Shown in pieces: positions 50,223 to 60,348 of a DNA stretch of 64,000 bases (positions are counted from its first letter, which is position 1; every line of letters begins with the position of its first letter). The stretch is taken from contig JBMHCT010000011.1 of the NCBI GenBank assembly GCA_049889775.1, forward strand, positions 310,001-374,000, written 5' to 3'. The DNA is from Jejuia sp049889775 (GTDB lineage: Bacteria > Bacteroidota > Bacteroidia > Flavobacteriales > Flavobacteriaceae). A program made the position numbers and the translations under genes. A model generated the notes under the pieces. That model did no database searches, was not told where the DNA came from, and was given only the letters and a program-made list of their open reading frames with translations.

Positions 50223-51695
50223 ATGACTGCACATCAAGATAAGATACTCGGAGAAGGATTAACCTACGACGATGTTCTTTTAGTTCCAGCATTTTCAGAA
50301 GTTCTTCCACGCGAAGTGAATATCCAAACAAAGTTTACACGTAACATTACAATTAACGTTCCTGTGGTTTCTGCTGCAATGGATACCGTTACCGAGAGTA
50401 AAATGGCTATAGCAATGGCCCAAGAAGGAGGTATTGGAGTTTTACACAAGAATATGACTATTGAGCAACAAGCGGAGAAAGTAAGACGTGTAAAACGAGC
50501 TGAAAGTGGAATGATCATAGATCCTGTTACGCTGTCTTTAGACGCTAAGGTTAAGGATGCAAAACGTGCCATGGCAGAACACAGTATAGGTGGGATTCCT
50601 ATTATAGATGAAAATGGTACATTAAAAGGGATTGTAACTAATCGTGATTTACGTTTTGAACACGACAATAAAAAAGCAATAACCGAGGTAATGACTGGAA
50701 AGAACTTGGTTACTGCTCCAGTAGGAACTTCCTTGAATGATGCAGAAGCAATATTACAGGAAAATAAAATTGAGAAGCTATTAATTGTTGATGATAATTA
50801 TAAATTGTCAGGGTTAATAACATTTAGAGACATTACTAAAGTAACTCAAAAACCAAATGCTAATAAGGATCAATATGGTCGTTTGCGTGTTGCTGCTGCC
50901 ATTGGCGTAACTGGAGATGCGGTGCATAGAGCAGAGGCTTTAGTTAATGCAGGCGTTGATGCTGTTGTAATAGATACAGCTCATGGACATACAAAAGGGG
51001 TAGTTGGCGTTTTGAAAGAGGTAAAAGCTAAGTTTCCAAAATTAGAGGTTATTGTTGGCAATATCGCTACTGGAGATGCTGCAAAATATTTAGTTGAAGC
51101 TGGTGCTGATGCGGTAAAAGTTGGTATTGGACCAGGTTCAATTTGTACCACGAGGGTTGTGGCTGGTGTTGGATTTCCTCAGTTTTCAGCAGTGTTGGAA
51201 GTTGCGGCGGCAATAAAGGGAACAGGTGTTCCTGTAATTGCAGATGGAGGGATACGTTACACTGGAGATATTCCTAAAGCAATTGCAGCGGGTGCAGATA
51301 CAGTAATGTTAGGTTCACTTTTAGCGGGAACTAAAGAATCTCCAGGAGAAACAATAATTTACGAGGGCAGAAAGTTTAAATCTTACCGTGGAATGGGTTC
51401 TGTGGAGGCCATGAAAGAGGGTAGTAAAGATCGTTATTTTCAGGATGTTGAGGATGATATTAAAAAGTTAGTACCTGAAGGTATCGTCGGTCGAGTGCCT
51501 TATAAAGGAGATTTATACGAAAGTATACACCAATTTATTGGGGGTTTAAGAGCTGGAATGGGGTATTGTGGAGCAAAGAATATCGAAACTCTTAAAGAAT
51601 CAGGAAGATTTGTAAAAATCACTGCTAGTGGTATCAACGAGAGTCACCCTCATGATGTAACCATTACTAAGGAGTCTCCCAATTATTCTAGGTAA
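50223..51695 (+). CDS. guaB: inosine-5'-monophosphate dehydrogenase
   Basis: A 490-residue enzyme oxidising IMP to XMP, the first step to GMP. The catalytic barrel is interrupted by two CBS domains (about 95-210: MIIDPVTLSLDAKV, IGGIPIIDENGTLKG, KLLIVDDNYKLSG). The catalytic cysteine loop is GPGSICTTRVVAG; the flap holds YRGMGSVEAM; monovalent cation and NAD sites are conserved. Monocistronic, with its own promoter. Confidence 0.98.
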   Translation: MTAHQDKILGEGLTYDDVLLVPAFSEVLPREVNIQTKFTRNITINVPVVSAAMDTVTESKMAIAMAQEGGIGVLHKNMTIEQQAEKVRRVKRAESGMIIDPVTLSLDAKVKDAKRAMAEHSIGGIPIIDENGTLKGIVTNRDLRFEHDNKKAITEVMTGKNLVTAPVGTSLNDAEAILQENKIEKLLIVDDNYKLSGLITFRDITKVTQKPNANKDQYGRLRVAAAIGVTGDAVHRAEALVNAGVDAVVIDTAHGHTKGVVGVLKEVKAKFPKLEVIVGNIATGDAAKYLVEAGADAVKVGIGPGSICTTRVVAGVGFPQFSAVLEVAAAIKGTGVPVIADGGIRYTGDIPKAIAAGADTVMLGSLLAGTKESPGETIIYEGRKFKSYRGMGSVEAMKEGSKDRYFQDVEDDIKKLVPEGIVGRVPYKGDLYESIHQFIGGLRAGMGYCGAKNIETLKESGRFVKITASGINESHPHDVTITKESPNYSR

Positions 51696-51738
51696 TAATT
51701 AAAAATAAATTTTGTCCTGACGGATTTTCAATATTATT

Positions 51739-53067
51739 TTAATCCTCATTAAAATACCAAAAAGGAATACGTTCAACTCTTAGAATAGTCGTGTCTTTGT
51801 TGTCTTCTACACGATACCTTCTCAAGTCCAGTAAATGTTTTCCTTCATTCAAGGATGAAACGCCAATATAGGTTTCAAAACCTAGTGTCCCTTTCTTGGT
51901 TTTACTAACAAGAAAATCAGACTCATACCTTTCCTTGTCAATAGCTACAAAATAAATGTCGTTAAATGTTTTTACGTATTCTCGTCTAAGGCTGTCCTTG
52001 TTTTTTCTTTTACTATCATCATCAATAATAACAATGTCTGTTGTTAAACCACGTAAGTCTTTATCCGGTTTAAGTCCAGGATTATAGTAAAACATTCTAT
52101 CTTCAATATTATCAGTATATTTTACAAAAACTTTTACAAAGGGTTCATTAATTACCTTTGATTGTATCATTACTTCGTCAATATCCTCAAGTTTATCATC
52201 TATTAAATTTTCGTAGTTATTATTGTTTGTGGAATAAGATGTAGAGTTTAAATTTTTACCAAAGTAGTTGGATTTATTGTAACGAAAACTTGTGCCAATA
52301 AATAATAAAATGAAAAGTGGTGTTAGTAAAAAACTTAGTCTTCTACCAAATTTGTTATCTAAAAAGTTATAGATAAGAGGTCTATATAAAAATGATAACG
52401 TGAGAAAACTGAAAACCCAATAAACAGGGAAATATATTTTGGAAACCCAATTCTTTTTCTTTAGTAAACCTTGTGTAATAAAATCAAAAAAAGTGAAGAG
52501 TCCACCAAATACAATGAATATTACCAAAGGAATACCAATGCCATTTGAAACCCAAGAAGGCAGGTTGTTATTGCTTATAATAAAGTTGCCTACTAATGCA
52601 ATGGCAATAATTGTAAATGTTAGGGCTAAGACATAAAAAATAAGTAGAAAAGAAATGGCAAATATGATACTGCAATAGTTTTCTAGAGTAGCAATATACT
52701 TATCAAAAGAGCCAACTCTTTTTTTTAGATATTTGGTAAACTTCTTGCTGTAATTCAGTTTTTCATAGTCAATATCTCCAGAAACATACCTAAGCCCCAA
52801 TGCGCCAATCCATAAGCCTCTTAGAAGTACGTGTAATAGTAGGTTGAATATTAGAATAGCACAAGAAATTAACCCAACAATGCTAATGATGAATTTATAA
52901 ATCTGTTGGGCATTTTTAGCTTCTTGGGCACTTACTGAAAGCGGTTCGTATGCTGTGAACAAGCCAAAAATTGCAAAACCAGAAATTAACAGTTCTAGCT
53001 GCCAACTTTCCTCTTGTAACTTCTGAAGAAGTTTCTTAAACGCAGGATTATTGTAGTCGTTGTTCAT
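51739..53067 (-). CDS. multi-pass membrane protein with soluble C-terminal domain, function unknown
   Basis: A 442-residue protein not recognised. Six probable membrane segments: near residues 26-42, 64-90, 131-162, 175-200, 212-230 and 240-256. The C-terminal region of about 180 residues is hydrophilic and beta-rich (FVKVFVKYTDNIEDRMFYYN, LTTDIVIIDDDSKR) and probably periplasmic. No catalytic motif. The next gene on the same strand, 35 bp upstream, is another small membrane protein, so they may form a unit. Confidence 0.85.
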   Translation of the reverse strand: MNNDYNNPAFKKLLQKLQEESWQLELLISGFAIFGLFTAYEPLSVSAQEAKNAQQIYKFIISIVGLISCAILIFNLLLHVLLRGLWIGALGLRYVSGDIDYEKLNYSKKFTKYLKKRVGSFDKYIATLENYCSIIFAISFLLIFYVLALTFTIIAIALVGNFIISNNNLPSWVSNGIGIPLVIFIVFGGLFTFFDFITQGLLKKKNWVSKIYFPVYWVFSFLTLSFLYRPLIYNFLDNKFGRRLSFLLTPLFILLFIGTSFRYNKSNYFGKNLNSTSYSTNNNNYENLIDDKLEDIDEVMIQSKVINEPFVKVFVKYTDNIEDRMFYYNPGLKPDKDLRGLTTDIVIIDDDSKRKNKDSLRREYVKTFNDIYFVAIDKERYESDFLVSKTKKGTLGFETYIGVSSLNEGKHLLDLRRYRVEDNKDTTILRVERIPFWYFNED

Positions 53068-53102
53068 GAATCAACATTTGAGTAGAAAGATAGCCAAAAA
53101 CT

Positions 53103-53501
53103 CTAAATGTTATTGTTAAATAATGCTTTTACCTTTGGTTTAGTAAGCTCTACTAAGGTAAAAACGCCCAATAAAATTCCAAGTATTCCTGTCAAACAAT
53201 TCACAATAGCAATTGCAAATATGAAATTATAGTTTTTGATTTCTTTTAGATATTTTGAGGCCAACAAATTAAGGAAGCCAAGAATAACACATATTACAAT
53301 TCCAATAATACCAATAATACCGAATACCCATCCAAAATTAAAGGGTAAATCTGTATTCTGTTGAGAATGCTCAATTGCCTTATTAAAGAAAAATCCCATG
53401 CCAGCATAAAACAAAAAAAATATGGAAAAGCACATAGTTAAAATGCCTTTGATGAGGTATAAGATTCTAAAAGTATTCAGGTTATTGAGAACTCTACTCA
53501 T
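53103..53501 (-). CDS. small multi-pass membrane protein, function unknown
   Basis: A 132-residue protein with three hydrophobic segments: about residues 12-34, 48-74 (FGWVFGIIGIIGIVICVILG) and 88-118. The pattern resembles small DUF-type membrane proteins widespread in Bacteroidota, but no family name is certain. It lies between the FKBP lipoprotein gene (upstream, 21 bp) and the 442-residue membrane protein gene. Confidence 0.82.
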   Translation of the reverse strand: MSRVLNNLNTFRILYLIKGILTMCFSIFFLFYAGMGFFFNKAIEHSQQNTDLPFNFGWVFGIIGIIGIVICVILGFLNLLASKYLKEIKNYNFIFAIAIVNCLTGILGILLGVFTLVELTKPKVKALFNNNI

Positions 53502-53522
53502 AGCAAAAATAATAATGATGTT

Positions 53523-53981
53523 TTAATTTACCGAAATTAAGTTTACATCAAAAATGAGTACGGCACCTCCAGGAATACCTGCTCTTCCCACGTTGCCATA
53601 AGCTAAATGAGACGGGATTAATAATATCCCGCTTCCACCTTCTTTAAAATAAGTAATACCTTCTGTCCAACCGGGTATAACCTGTTGTAAACTAAAAGAG
53701 ATTCCTGTGGCGCTGCTTTCATCAAATACATTGCCATCAGTAAAATAACCCTTGTAGGCTACTGTAACATTACTAGTTGTGGTTGGTTGAACGCCCGTAC
53801 CAGGTTCATTTATTACATAATATAAACCAGAGGCACTCTCCTGTGCATTTAGGTTATTTGCGGCGATATAATCAATTATTTCTTGGTTGTTCTCTGTTCT
53901 AAAATCCTTTTGCTCAGTATCATTATTTGTTGAGCACGAAATAAATGTTAATAATATTAGTGGTAGTAGAATGTATTTCAT
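53523..53981 (-). CDS. FKBP-type peptidyl-prolyl cis-trans isomerase, lipoprotein
   Basis: A 152-residue protein. Signal peptide with lipobox LTFISC (C16), a short linker, then an FKBP domain (about 55-152): VTVAYKGYFTDGNVFDES, the hydrophobic QVIPGWTEGI pocket, LIPSHLAYG, and the terminal VLIFDVNLISV. It helps fold proteins in the periplasm. Its size and lipoprotein nature resemble the gliding-associated GldI group, but that link is not shown. Confidence 0.94.
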   Translation of the reverse strand: MKYILLPLILLTFISCSTNNDTEQKDFRTENNQEIIDYIAANNLNAQESASGLYYVINEPGTGVQPTTTSNVTVAYKGYFTDGNVFDESSATGISFSLQQVIPGWTEGITYFKEGGSGILLIPSHLAYGNVGRAGIPGGAVLIFDVNLISVN

Positions 53982-54104
53982 AGAAACTCTTTTTAAAGGT
54001 AAATATAAAAAAGAACATTGTTTTTTAGTTGTATCTTTTGAATTAATTAGAAGATATACCGTTTTCTAGACTAAATCGAAATATACATATTTTACTATAG
54101 TATT

Positions 54105-55442
54105 CTAAAGAAATTCATCTGTTACAAACGCACTTCTTAATGGCTCTCCTGCATTACCTTCTTCGTCATGGGGTGTAATAACATAAAAAATGATATTATA
54201 ACCGTCCCCTTCGTGGTTATAAAAAGGTTGCCCTTCTTCGTTGTATTGATTGCGACTCAAAGTGAAATCAGTTGCCCCGTCTATTGGTAAATGACGTCGG
54301 AATACATTCGAACCTAAACTTGGATTCCAGTAGTACCATTGTATAGTATGATTTCCTGAAACACCATTTCCTCCGGAAAATGTTGCATTTTTTAAAATGG
54401 GTTCAATGTCCCACACACTGGCTTCAGGTTTAAAATGTAAGCCTCCATTAAACGAAAACACATTAGTTAAATATGGAAACTCAGGTTTTACGTTTCTTGT
54501 CCAGATAAGATTAGAATTTTTTAAAATCTTATCATATTCCTCCTTAGTGAATGCTCCATTATTTTTGATAAGTAGTGCTCTTAAATGATGAGAAAATGGA
54601 TGAGAGTTGGTGCCAATGGTGAATTCGTTTTTGAAATCAATTCCTGGGGTTGCAACAAAGTCAATAGCTTTTTGGTCATTAATCCAAATACGAATTTGGC
54701 CAGAATTATAATCTCTTTGAACTCTCATAATAGCATCTTCTCCAAGAATGGGAGCTTGATTTTCCTCAGAAAAAACATATTCTCCTGCAAATAAATCACT
54801 ATAAACAGGTGTGTTTCCAGATGATCTTCCTGTATTAGGATATGAGCTTTCGGGGATATAATATGCTAAACGGCCACGATCAAATATTTTTACATTATTG
54901 AATAAGGTTTCGAATAAATTCCCGGGCATTGGCCTAAATATGTAAATAAAATCGTGTGTGTCGCTCAAATCCGTCCAACCAGGATAACTCTGCCACCGTT
55001 GCGGAAATCCGTTAGGTATATTTACGTAACGATCCCAATTACCATTATCGAAATAGACAGATCTGACAATTCCTGAACTTTCAGGAGACCACCATTGGTA
55101 GCCAGTTGGAATATCTGGTTGACCAGATTTGCTTTCTGTCCAAACTAAATCGCTGTTTGGAATTACATTTGGTCCTTTAGGTTTCCAACTCCCAACGCCA
55201 TCACCATGACCCACTGGAGTATTGTAAAGCGCGTCATCTTCTCGATACGTATCCCACGATTCATAGTAAATATCTGCCAAGATTTTTATGTCATCCCACA
55301 GTTCCTGTTTCTGGTTGTCTGTTAGTTCTGGACGAACTGGAGGGGCATCAGTTGCAGGAATATTGAAATCACCATAAATAAAACTGTCACAATCGAATAA
55401 TAAAACAAATAATAAAAAAAGAGATAGTCGAGAATAACTCAT
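54105..55442 (-). CDS. large exported protein of unknown function
   Basis: A 445-residue protein. The N-terminal hydrophobic signal (SLFLLFVLLFDCDSF) has a poor lipobox, so lipidation is doubtful. The mature part is rich in W/Y/P/G and predicted beta; a segment (AIMRVQRDYNSGQIRIWIND) looks like a concanavalin/LamG-type ligand-binding sheet, and the N-terminal part contains repeated WWSPESSG/WDRYVNIPNG aromatic stretches. No catalytic motif is recognised. Single gene, 229 bp from htpG. Possibly a surface carbohydrate-binding protein; low certainty on function. Confidence 0.8.
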   Translation of the reverse strand: MSYSRLSLFLLFVLLFDCDSFIYGDFNIPATDAPPVRPELTDNQKQELWDDIKILADIYYESWDTYREDDALYNTPVGHGDGVGSWKPKGPNVIPNSDLVWTESKSGQPDIPTGYQWWSPESSGIVRSVYFDNGNWDRYVNIPNGFPQRWQSYPGWTDLSDTHDFIYIFRPMPGNLFETLFNNVKIFDRGRLAYYIPESSYPNTGRSSGNTPVYSDLFAGEYVFSEENQAPILGEDAIMRVQRDYNSGQIRIWINDQKAIDFVATPGIDFKNEFTIGTNSHPFSHHLRALLIKNNGAFTKEEYDKILKNSNLIWTRNVKPEFPYLTNVFSFNGGLHFKPEASVWDIEPILKNATFSGGNGVSGNHTIQWYYWNPSLGSNVFRRHLPIDGATDFTLSRNQYNEEGQPFYNHEGDGYNIIFYVITPHDEEGNAGEPLRSAFVTDEFL

Positions 55443-55602
55443 TTAAGTAGGTGTTTGGTATTAAGGACTTTAAGATTTGGATTTGTAAAAGTAATATTTT
55501 TTTGTAAAATAAAACTTATAGCGGTATAGGTATATGCTTATTAGTGTGATAGGGGATATTTTTGGAGTCTTGATTTATAATAGATTATTGTACTATAAGG
55601 TT

Positions 55603-55638
55603 AAAAAAGAAAACCACCCTGCTAAAGCAAAGTGGTTT
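55603..55638 (-). terminator. intrinsic terminator after htpG
   Basis: The stem AAACCAC/GTGGTTT. The minus strand continues TTCTTTTTT after the stem. Confidence 0.75.
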
Positions 55639-55671
55639 ACATTTATGTAGGATGTCCAAAGGGCGCATCAA

Positions 55672-57582
55672 CTACTTTATCATCTCGTAGCTGCGCTTAA
55701 TAAAATTGGTCAACTCTTCACCTTTCAACAAACCTTGAGATAGTCTAGCCAAATCTAAACTTTGGTTAATTAAACGCTCTTGCTTTTTGCGTGTTTTAGT
55801 GTTTAAAATTTCACCAATTAAATCAGAGTTTGTATTAACTACAAGGTTGTACATTTCTGGCATGTTTCCCATACCAAACATACCGCCACCACCAGTTTGC
55901 TGCATCTCCTTCATACGACGCATAAACTCTGGCTGAGTAATGATAAACGGATTAGCGTTGCTATCCATAGCTTCAAGCTGAACCATAAATTTCTCTGAAG
56001 GGATCACATCCTTCAATAATTCATCTAAAGTTTTCTTTTGGTCTTCATCAAGCTTAGAGATTTTAGTATCGTCTTTCTTGATTAAGTTATCAATATGATC
56101 ACCATCTACACGTGCAAAAGAAATTTTCTCTTTAGTAGATTCTAATTTTTGTATTAAGTGAGATACAATTGGAGAATCCAATAACAACACTTCGTAATCT
56201 TTGGCTTTAGCAGCTTCAATATAACTGTGTTGCGTATCTTTATCAGAAGCATAAAGAATCACTAATTTATCATCTTTATCGGTTTGATTCGCTTTGATTT
56301 TATCGTATAATTCTTGGTAGGTATAATACTTGCCATCAACTGTTGGGTAAAGAGCAAAGGCATCGGCTTTTTCAAAGAATTTTTCTTCGGAAAGCATACC
56401 GTACTCAATAACAATTTTAATATCGTCCCATTTAGATTCAAAGTCCTCACGATTATTATTGAATAACGATTTTAATTTGTCAGCTACCTTTCTGGTGATG
56501 TAAGACGATATTTTCTTAACTGCACCATCAGCCTGTAAATATGAACGGGACACGTTTAATGGAATATCTGGTGAATCAATCACACCACGTAACATGGTTA
56601 AAAATTCAGGAACAATACCTTCAACATTATCAGTTACAAACACTTGATTTTGATAGAGTTGAATTTTATCCTTCTGAATTTGCATATCGTTCGTCATTTT
56701 TGGGAAATATAAAATTCCCGTTAAGTTGAACGGATAATCTACATTTAAGTGAATGTTGAATAATGGCTCTTCAAATTGCATTGGATACAATTCTCTATAG
56801 AAACCACTATAATCTTCATCTTTTAATTCTGTAGGCTGCTTTGTCCAAGCAGGGTTTGGGTTATTGATAATATCATCAACCGTAATTTGACGATGAGGTT
56901 CTGTAGTTTCATTACCATCTTTATCAGTAGTTGTAGCTGGTTCATGCTCAGGATCGTTAATTTCCTTAGTTCCAAATTTAATTGGAATTGGCATAAACTT
57001 GTTATACTTGTTCAGCAGCTCCCTAATTCTCGAATCTTCTAAAAATTCAGTAGAATCTTCAGCTATGTGAAGAATAATTTCTGTTCCTCTATCTGTTTTT
57101 TCAGAAGGCTCTAAAGTAAACTCAGGTGAACCATCACACGTCCAATGCGCTGCTGGTTCATCTTGGTAAGATTTCGTGATGATTTCAACCTTATCAGCCA
57201 CCATAAATGCCGAATAAAAACCAAGACCAAAATGTCCAATAATACCAGCGTCTTTGACTGAGTCCTTATATTTATCTAAAAACTCTTCTGCACCAGAGAA
57301 AGCCACTTGGTTAATGTACTTTTCAACCTCTTCCGCCGTCATACCCAAACCTTGGTCAATAATATGAAGTTTCTTATTGTCCTTATCAATTTTTACCTCA
57401 ATTTGCGGCTTGCCATATTCAACTTTCGCCTCACCAACATTAGTTAAGTGCTTCAATTTCAAAGTGGCGTCCGTAGCGTTACTAATTAATTCACGTAAAA
57501 ATATTTCGTGGTCGCTGTATAAGAATTTTTTAATTAACGGAAAGATATTCTCTACCGATACATTAATATTTCCTTTTGTCAT
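55672..57582 (-). CDS. htpG: molecular chaperone HtpG (Hsp90)
   Basis: A 636-residue cytosolic Hsp90. The N-terminal ATPase has FLRELISNATDA, DQGLGMT and GHFGLGFYSAFMVADK; the middle domain follows the acidic linker (about 215-245, EPATTTDKDGNE), with the catalytic arginine region NVSRSYLQ; then the dimerisation domain. All ATP-binding motifs are intact. The 89-bp gap to the S9 gene stop holds that gene's terminator. Confidence 0.98.
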   Translation of the reverse strand: MTKGNINVSVENIFPLIKKFLYSDHEIFLRELISNATDATLKLKHLTNVGEAKVEYGKPQIEVKIDKDNKKLHIIDQGLGMTAEEVEKYINQVAFSGAEEFLDKYKDSVKDAGIIGHFGLGFYSAFMVADKVEIITKSYQDEPAAHWTCDGSPEFTLEPSEKTDRGTEIILHIAEDSTEFLEDSRIRELLNKYNKFMPIPIKFGTKEINDPEHEPATTTDKDGNETTEPHRQITVDDIINNPNPAWTKQPTELKDEDYSGFYRELYPMQFEEPLFNIHLNVDYPFNLTGILYFPKMTNDMQIQKDKIQLYQNQVFVTDNVEGIVPEFLTMLRGVIDSPDIPLNVSRSYLQADGAVKKISSYITRKVADKLKSLFNNNREDFESKWDDIKIVIEYGMLSEEKFFEKADAFALYPTVDGKYYTYQELYDKIKANQTDKDDKLVILYASDKDTQHSYIEAAKAKDYEVLLLDSPIVSHLIQKLESTKEKISFARVDGDHIDNLIKKDDTKISKLDEDQKKTLDELLKDVIPSEKFMVQLEAMDSNANPFIITQPEFMRRMKEMQQTGGGGMFGMGNMPEMYNLVVNTNSDLIGEILNTKTRKKQERLINQSLDLARLSQGLLKGEELTNFIKRSYEMIK

Positions 57583-57671
57583 GATATATGTAGTTTAATC
57601 AAATTTTATATTCGTTACAGTATAACGACAAAAAAAATACCAAGGCGCTAAATATGACAAACTGACATTAA

Positions 57672-57702
57672 AAAAGACCTTACTGGAACAGTAAGGTCTT
57701 TT
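57672..57702 (-). terminator. intrinsic terminator after the S9 peptidase gene
   Basis: A 14-bp perfect stem (AAAAGACCTTACTG with CAGTAAGGTCTTTT), a GAA loop, and a T-run on the minus strand. Confidence 0.88.
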
Positions 57703-57725
57703 ATTCATTAAAAACTTAGAATATA

Positions 57726-60158
57726 CTAGTCTTTAAGTTTTTTTTCGTTCTCACCAATATTTGGAGCATCTTTCAAATATTTTTCTAACCAAGTATCCTG
57801 TTCCCATAACATATGCATTATAGATTCTTTTGCCCTGTACCCATGGCTTTCCTTGGGCAACATAACTAATCTCACAGGAGCACCTAAACCTTTAAGTGCA
57901 TTGAAATACCGTTCGCTCTGCAAAGGGTAAGTACCTGAATTATTATCAGCAACACCATGAATAAGCAAAAGGGGTGTTTTCATTTTATCAGCATGCATGA
58001 AAGGTGACATATTATAATATATCTCTGGAGCTTCCCAATAGTTGCGCTCCTCACTTTGGAATCCAAAAGGGGTGAGTGTTCTATTATATGCGCCGCTTCG
58101 GGCAATACCGGCAGCAAATAAGTTAGAATGCGATAGCAAATTAGCTGTCATAAAAGCACCATAACTATGTCCACCAACGGCAACTTTATTTCTATTTATG
58201 TAACCTAAATCATCAACAGCATCTATAGCAGCTTTGGCGTTGGCTACAAGTTGGGTTCTAAACGTATCATTTGGTTCTTCATCACCCTCTCCAACTATTG
58301 GAAAAGCTGCGTCATCTAAAACAACGTAGCCTTTAGTTACCCAGTAAATTGGAGAACCCCAATATGGGTAAACAAATTCATTAGGATTAGAAGTGCTTTG
58401 TGATGCACTTGATTTATCCTTAAATTCTCGGGGATACGCCCAAAGAATCATTGGATATTTTTCACCTTCCTTATAGTCAAGAGGTAAATAAAGTGTTCCC
58501 TCTAAATCTAGGCCGTCATTTCTTTTATAATTGATGACCCTTTTATTAACTTCTTCTAAACTTTTAAACGGGTTTTCAAAATCGGTTATGGCTGTTAAAT
58601 TATTCTTATTAATATTTCTTATATAATAATTGGGGTATTCTTTTTTCGATTCAATACGCACTAATATTTCGCCTTTTTTTATATCTATAGCATCATATAA
58701 GCTTTCGAGTTTATCTGTATATTCAGATCGATAAAGACGCTTTGTTTTCCCCGATTTGATATTGTATTCATCTATAAATGGAAATTGGCCCTCTTTTGAG
58801 TAGCCATCTCCCATTAAATATAGTTTATCGCCATTCATTGTAAGCGCATATTGACCATATTCATTTTTGGATGTCACAAAATTTCCAGGATCGCTGTAAA
58901 CATCTTGATAATTTCTATCGGAAATAACTTTGGCCTTTCCATTGGAAGGGTTGAAATGATAGGTTTTTAGGTTTCTAGTATTCCACCAGTAGTCATAAGC
59001 TATCGCATTATTATCATCTCCCCATTGAATGCCCGAGTATCTTTGCTTTGTTTTTAAGATTTCTTTTGGTTTTCCATTGAATGGTGCGTTTAATTCATAA
59101 ACTATATCTCTATAGTCTACTTCTACCTCAGGATCACCTTTATCTAAAGCTTCTGCCCAAACTAAAGTTGCAGGTTTGTCACCTCTCCATTGCATGCGGC
59201 GTTTGCCAATTCTAGTTGCCATAAAGCCTTTTGGTCTAACTTCATCCAAAGGAACATCATTTACCGTCTTTATTTTTGTTCCTTTTGAATCATAAACGAT
59301 ACTTTCATTAGGAAACCTTCCATAAGTCACCAAATACGAAAAAGGTCTTTTTATTTTGGTTATCATTACATATGCTCCATTGGGAGAGAAACTTATACCA
59401 CGATACATCTGAGCATCAAGAAAGTCTTCCACTTTTCCATCAATAGATACTTTTTTGATCTCCGAACGGGCAAGTTGTTCAAAATTGAACTCATCGTTGG
59501 GAGTTTTTAATAAATCTTGGTAGGTTCTATTTTGCGCCTTGGAGCCATCACTTACCGAAACTGTAGGTCCTGTAGGTACTGCTGTTGCTGTATTAATTAA
59601 TTCCTTTCTGTCTTTGGGGAGCATTTTAACTAGAAGATTTTCATTGTCCTTAAACCAATTAATTGTGCTGCCCATATTCGCATTTACATTAGCATCCGTT
59701 AGTTTTGTCACCTTTGCCTTATCAATATCAAGCACCCAAACTTCAACTCCTTTGGGTGTAGTATTTAAACATGCGATCATACTTTCATCAGGAGACCATC
59801 TAAAACCGGATAGACGTGCATCTTTTGGTAAACCAGTTACTTGTACCGCATCTTTGTCTTCAACATTTTTTACTTTTATGTTTGTGATATAATTGGTTCT
59901 ACTACCAATATTAGTAACAGGATTTATGCGTAAACCAGCTAATCGCATTTCGGTTTCTGATAATTCTTGAATGGATTTATATTGATTACGATAAAGTAAA
60001 ACCATTTTTTCACCTTTGCTATCAATTTGAACTCCAGGGGCCAATTCTACATCTGCCAACTCAAGAATTTCATCAGAGGGTTTTTGATATGTTAAGTTTT
60101 CTTGCGCGCTAATTAGTAAGTTAAGGGACAGAAATAAAAAGAGAAGTAGTTTTTTCAT
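57726..60158 (-). CDS. exported S9-family (prolyl oligopeptidase-like) serine peptidase
   Basis: An 810-residue protein. Signal peptide (1-18, LISAQ) and an N-terminal beta-propeller (about 40-540). The C-terminal alpha/beta-hydrolase domain carries the catalytic serine in VGGHSYGAFM, aspartate in HGVADNNSGTYPLQSE and histidine in PKESHGYRAKES. The class resembles glutamyl endopeptidase and acylaminoacyl peptidases in the periplasm. The substrate range is not defined by sequence. Confidence 0.95.
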   Translation of the reverse strand: MKKLLLFLFLSLNLLISAQENLTYQKPSDEILELADVELAPGVQIDSKGEKMVLLYRNQYKSIQELSETEMRLAGLRINPVTNIGSRTNYITNIKVKNVEDKDAVQVTGLPKDARLSGFRWSPDESMIACLNTTPKGVEVWVLDIDKAKVTKLTDANVNANMGSTINWFKDNENLLVKMLPKDRKELINTATAVPTGPTVSVSDGSKAQNRTYQDLLKTPNDEFNFEQLARSEIKKVSIDGKVEDFLDAQMYRGISFSPNGAYVMITKIKRPFSYLVTYGRFPNESIVYDSKGTKIKTVNDVPLDEVRPKGFMATRIGKRRMQWRGDKPATLVWAEALDKGDPEVEVDYRDIVYELNAPFNGKPKEILKTKQRYSGIQWGDDNNAIAYDYWWNTRNLKTYHFNPSNGKAKVISDRNYQDVYSDPGNFVTSKNEYGQYALTMNGDKLYLMGDGYSKEGQFPFIDEYNIKSGKTKRLYRSEYTDKLESLYDAIDIKKGEILVRIESKKEYPNYYIRNINKNNLTAITDFENPFKSLEEVNKRVINYKRNDGLDLEGTLYLPLDYKEGEKYPMILWAYPREFKDKSSASQSTSNPNEFVYPYWGSPIYWVTKGYVVLDDAAFPIVGEGDEEPNDTFRTQLVANAKAAIDAVDDLGYINRNKVAVGGHSYGAFMTANLLSHSNLFAAGIARSGAYNRTLTPFGFQSEERNYWEAPEIYYNMSPFMHADKMKTPLLLIHGVADNNSGTYPLQSERYFNALKGLGAPVRLVMLPKESHGYRAKESIMHMLWEQDTWLEKYLKDAPNIGENEKKLKD

Positions 60159-60348
60159 TTTATAATTACTTTTAATTTTAGCTAAAATTAGCCAATAACA
60201 CTTCTAATTCATCATACTATTATGTTAAAATAAAATTAAACCTTAAGTGTGTTGTTAAAAATTAGTTTCGTTTGCATTGTGAATTATAACCAATGGAATT
60301 TGGTAAAATATGTTTATCTTTCTTTAATAAACTATTTAGATAATTAAT

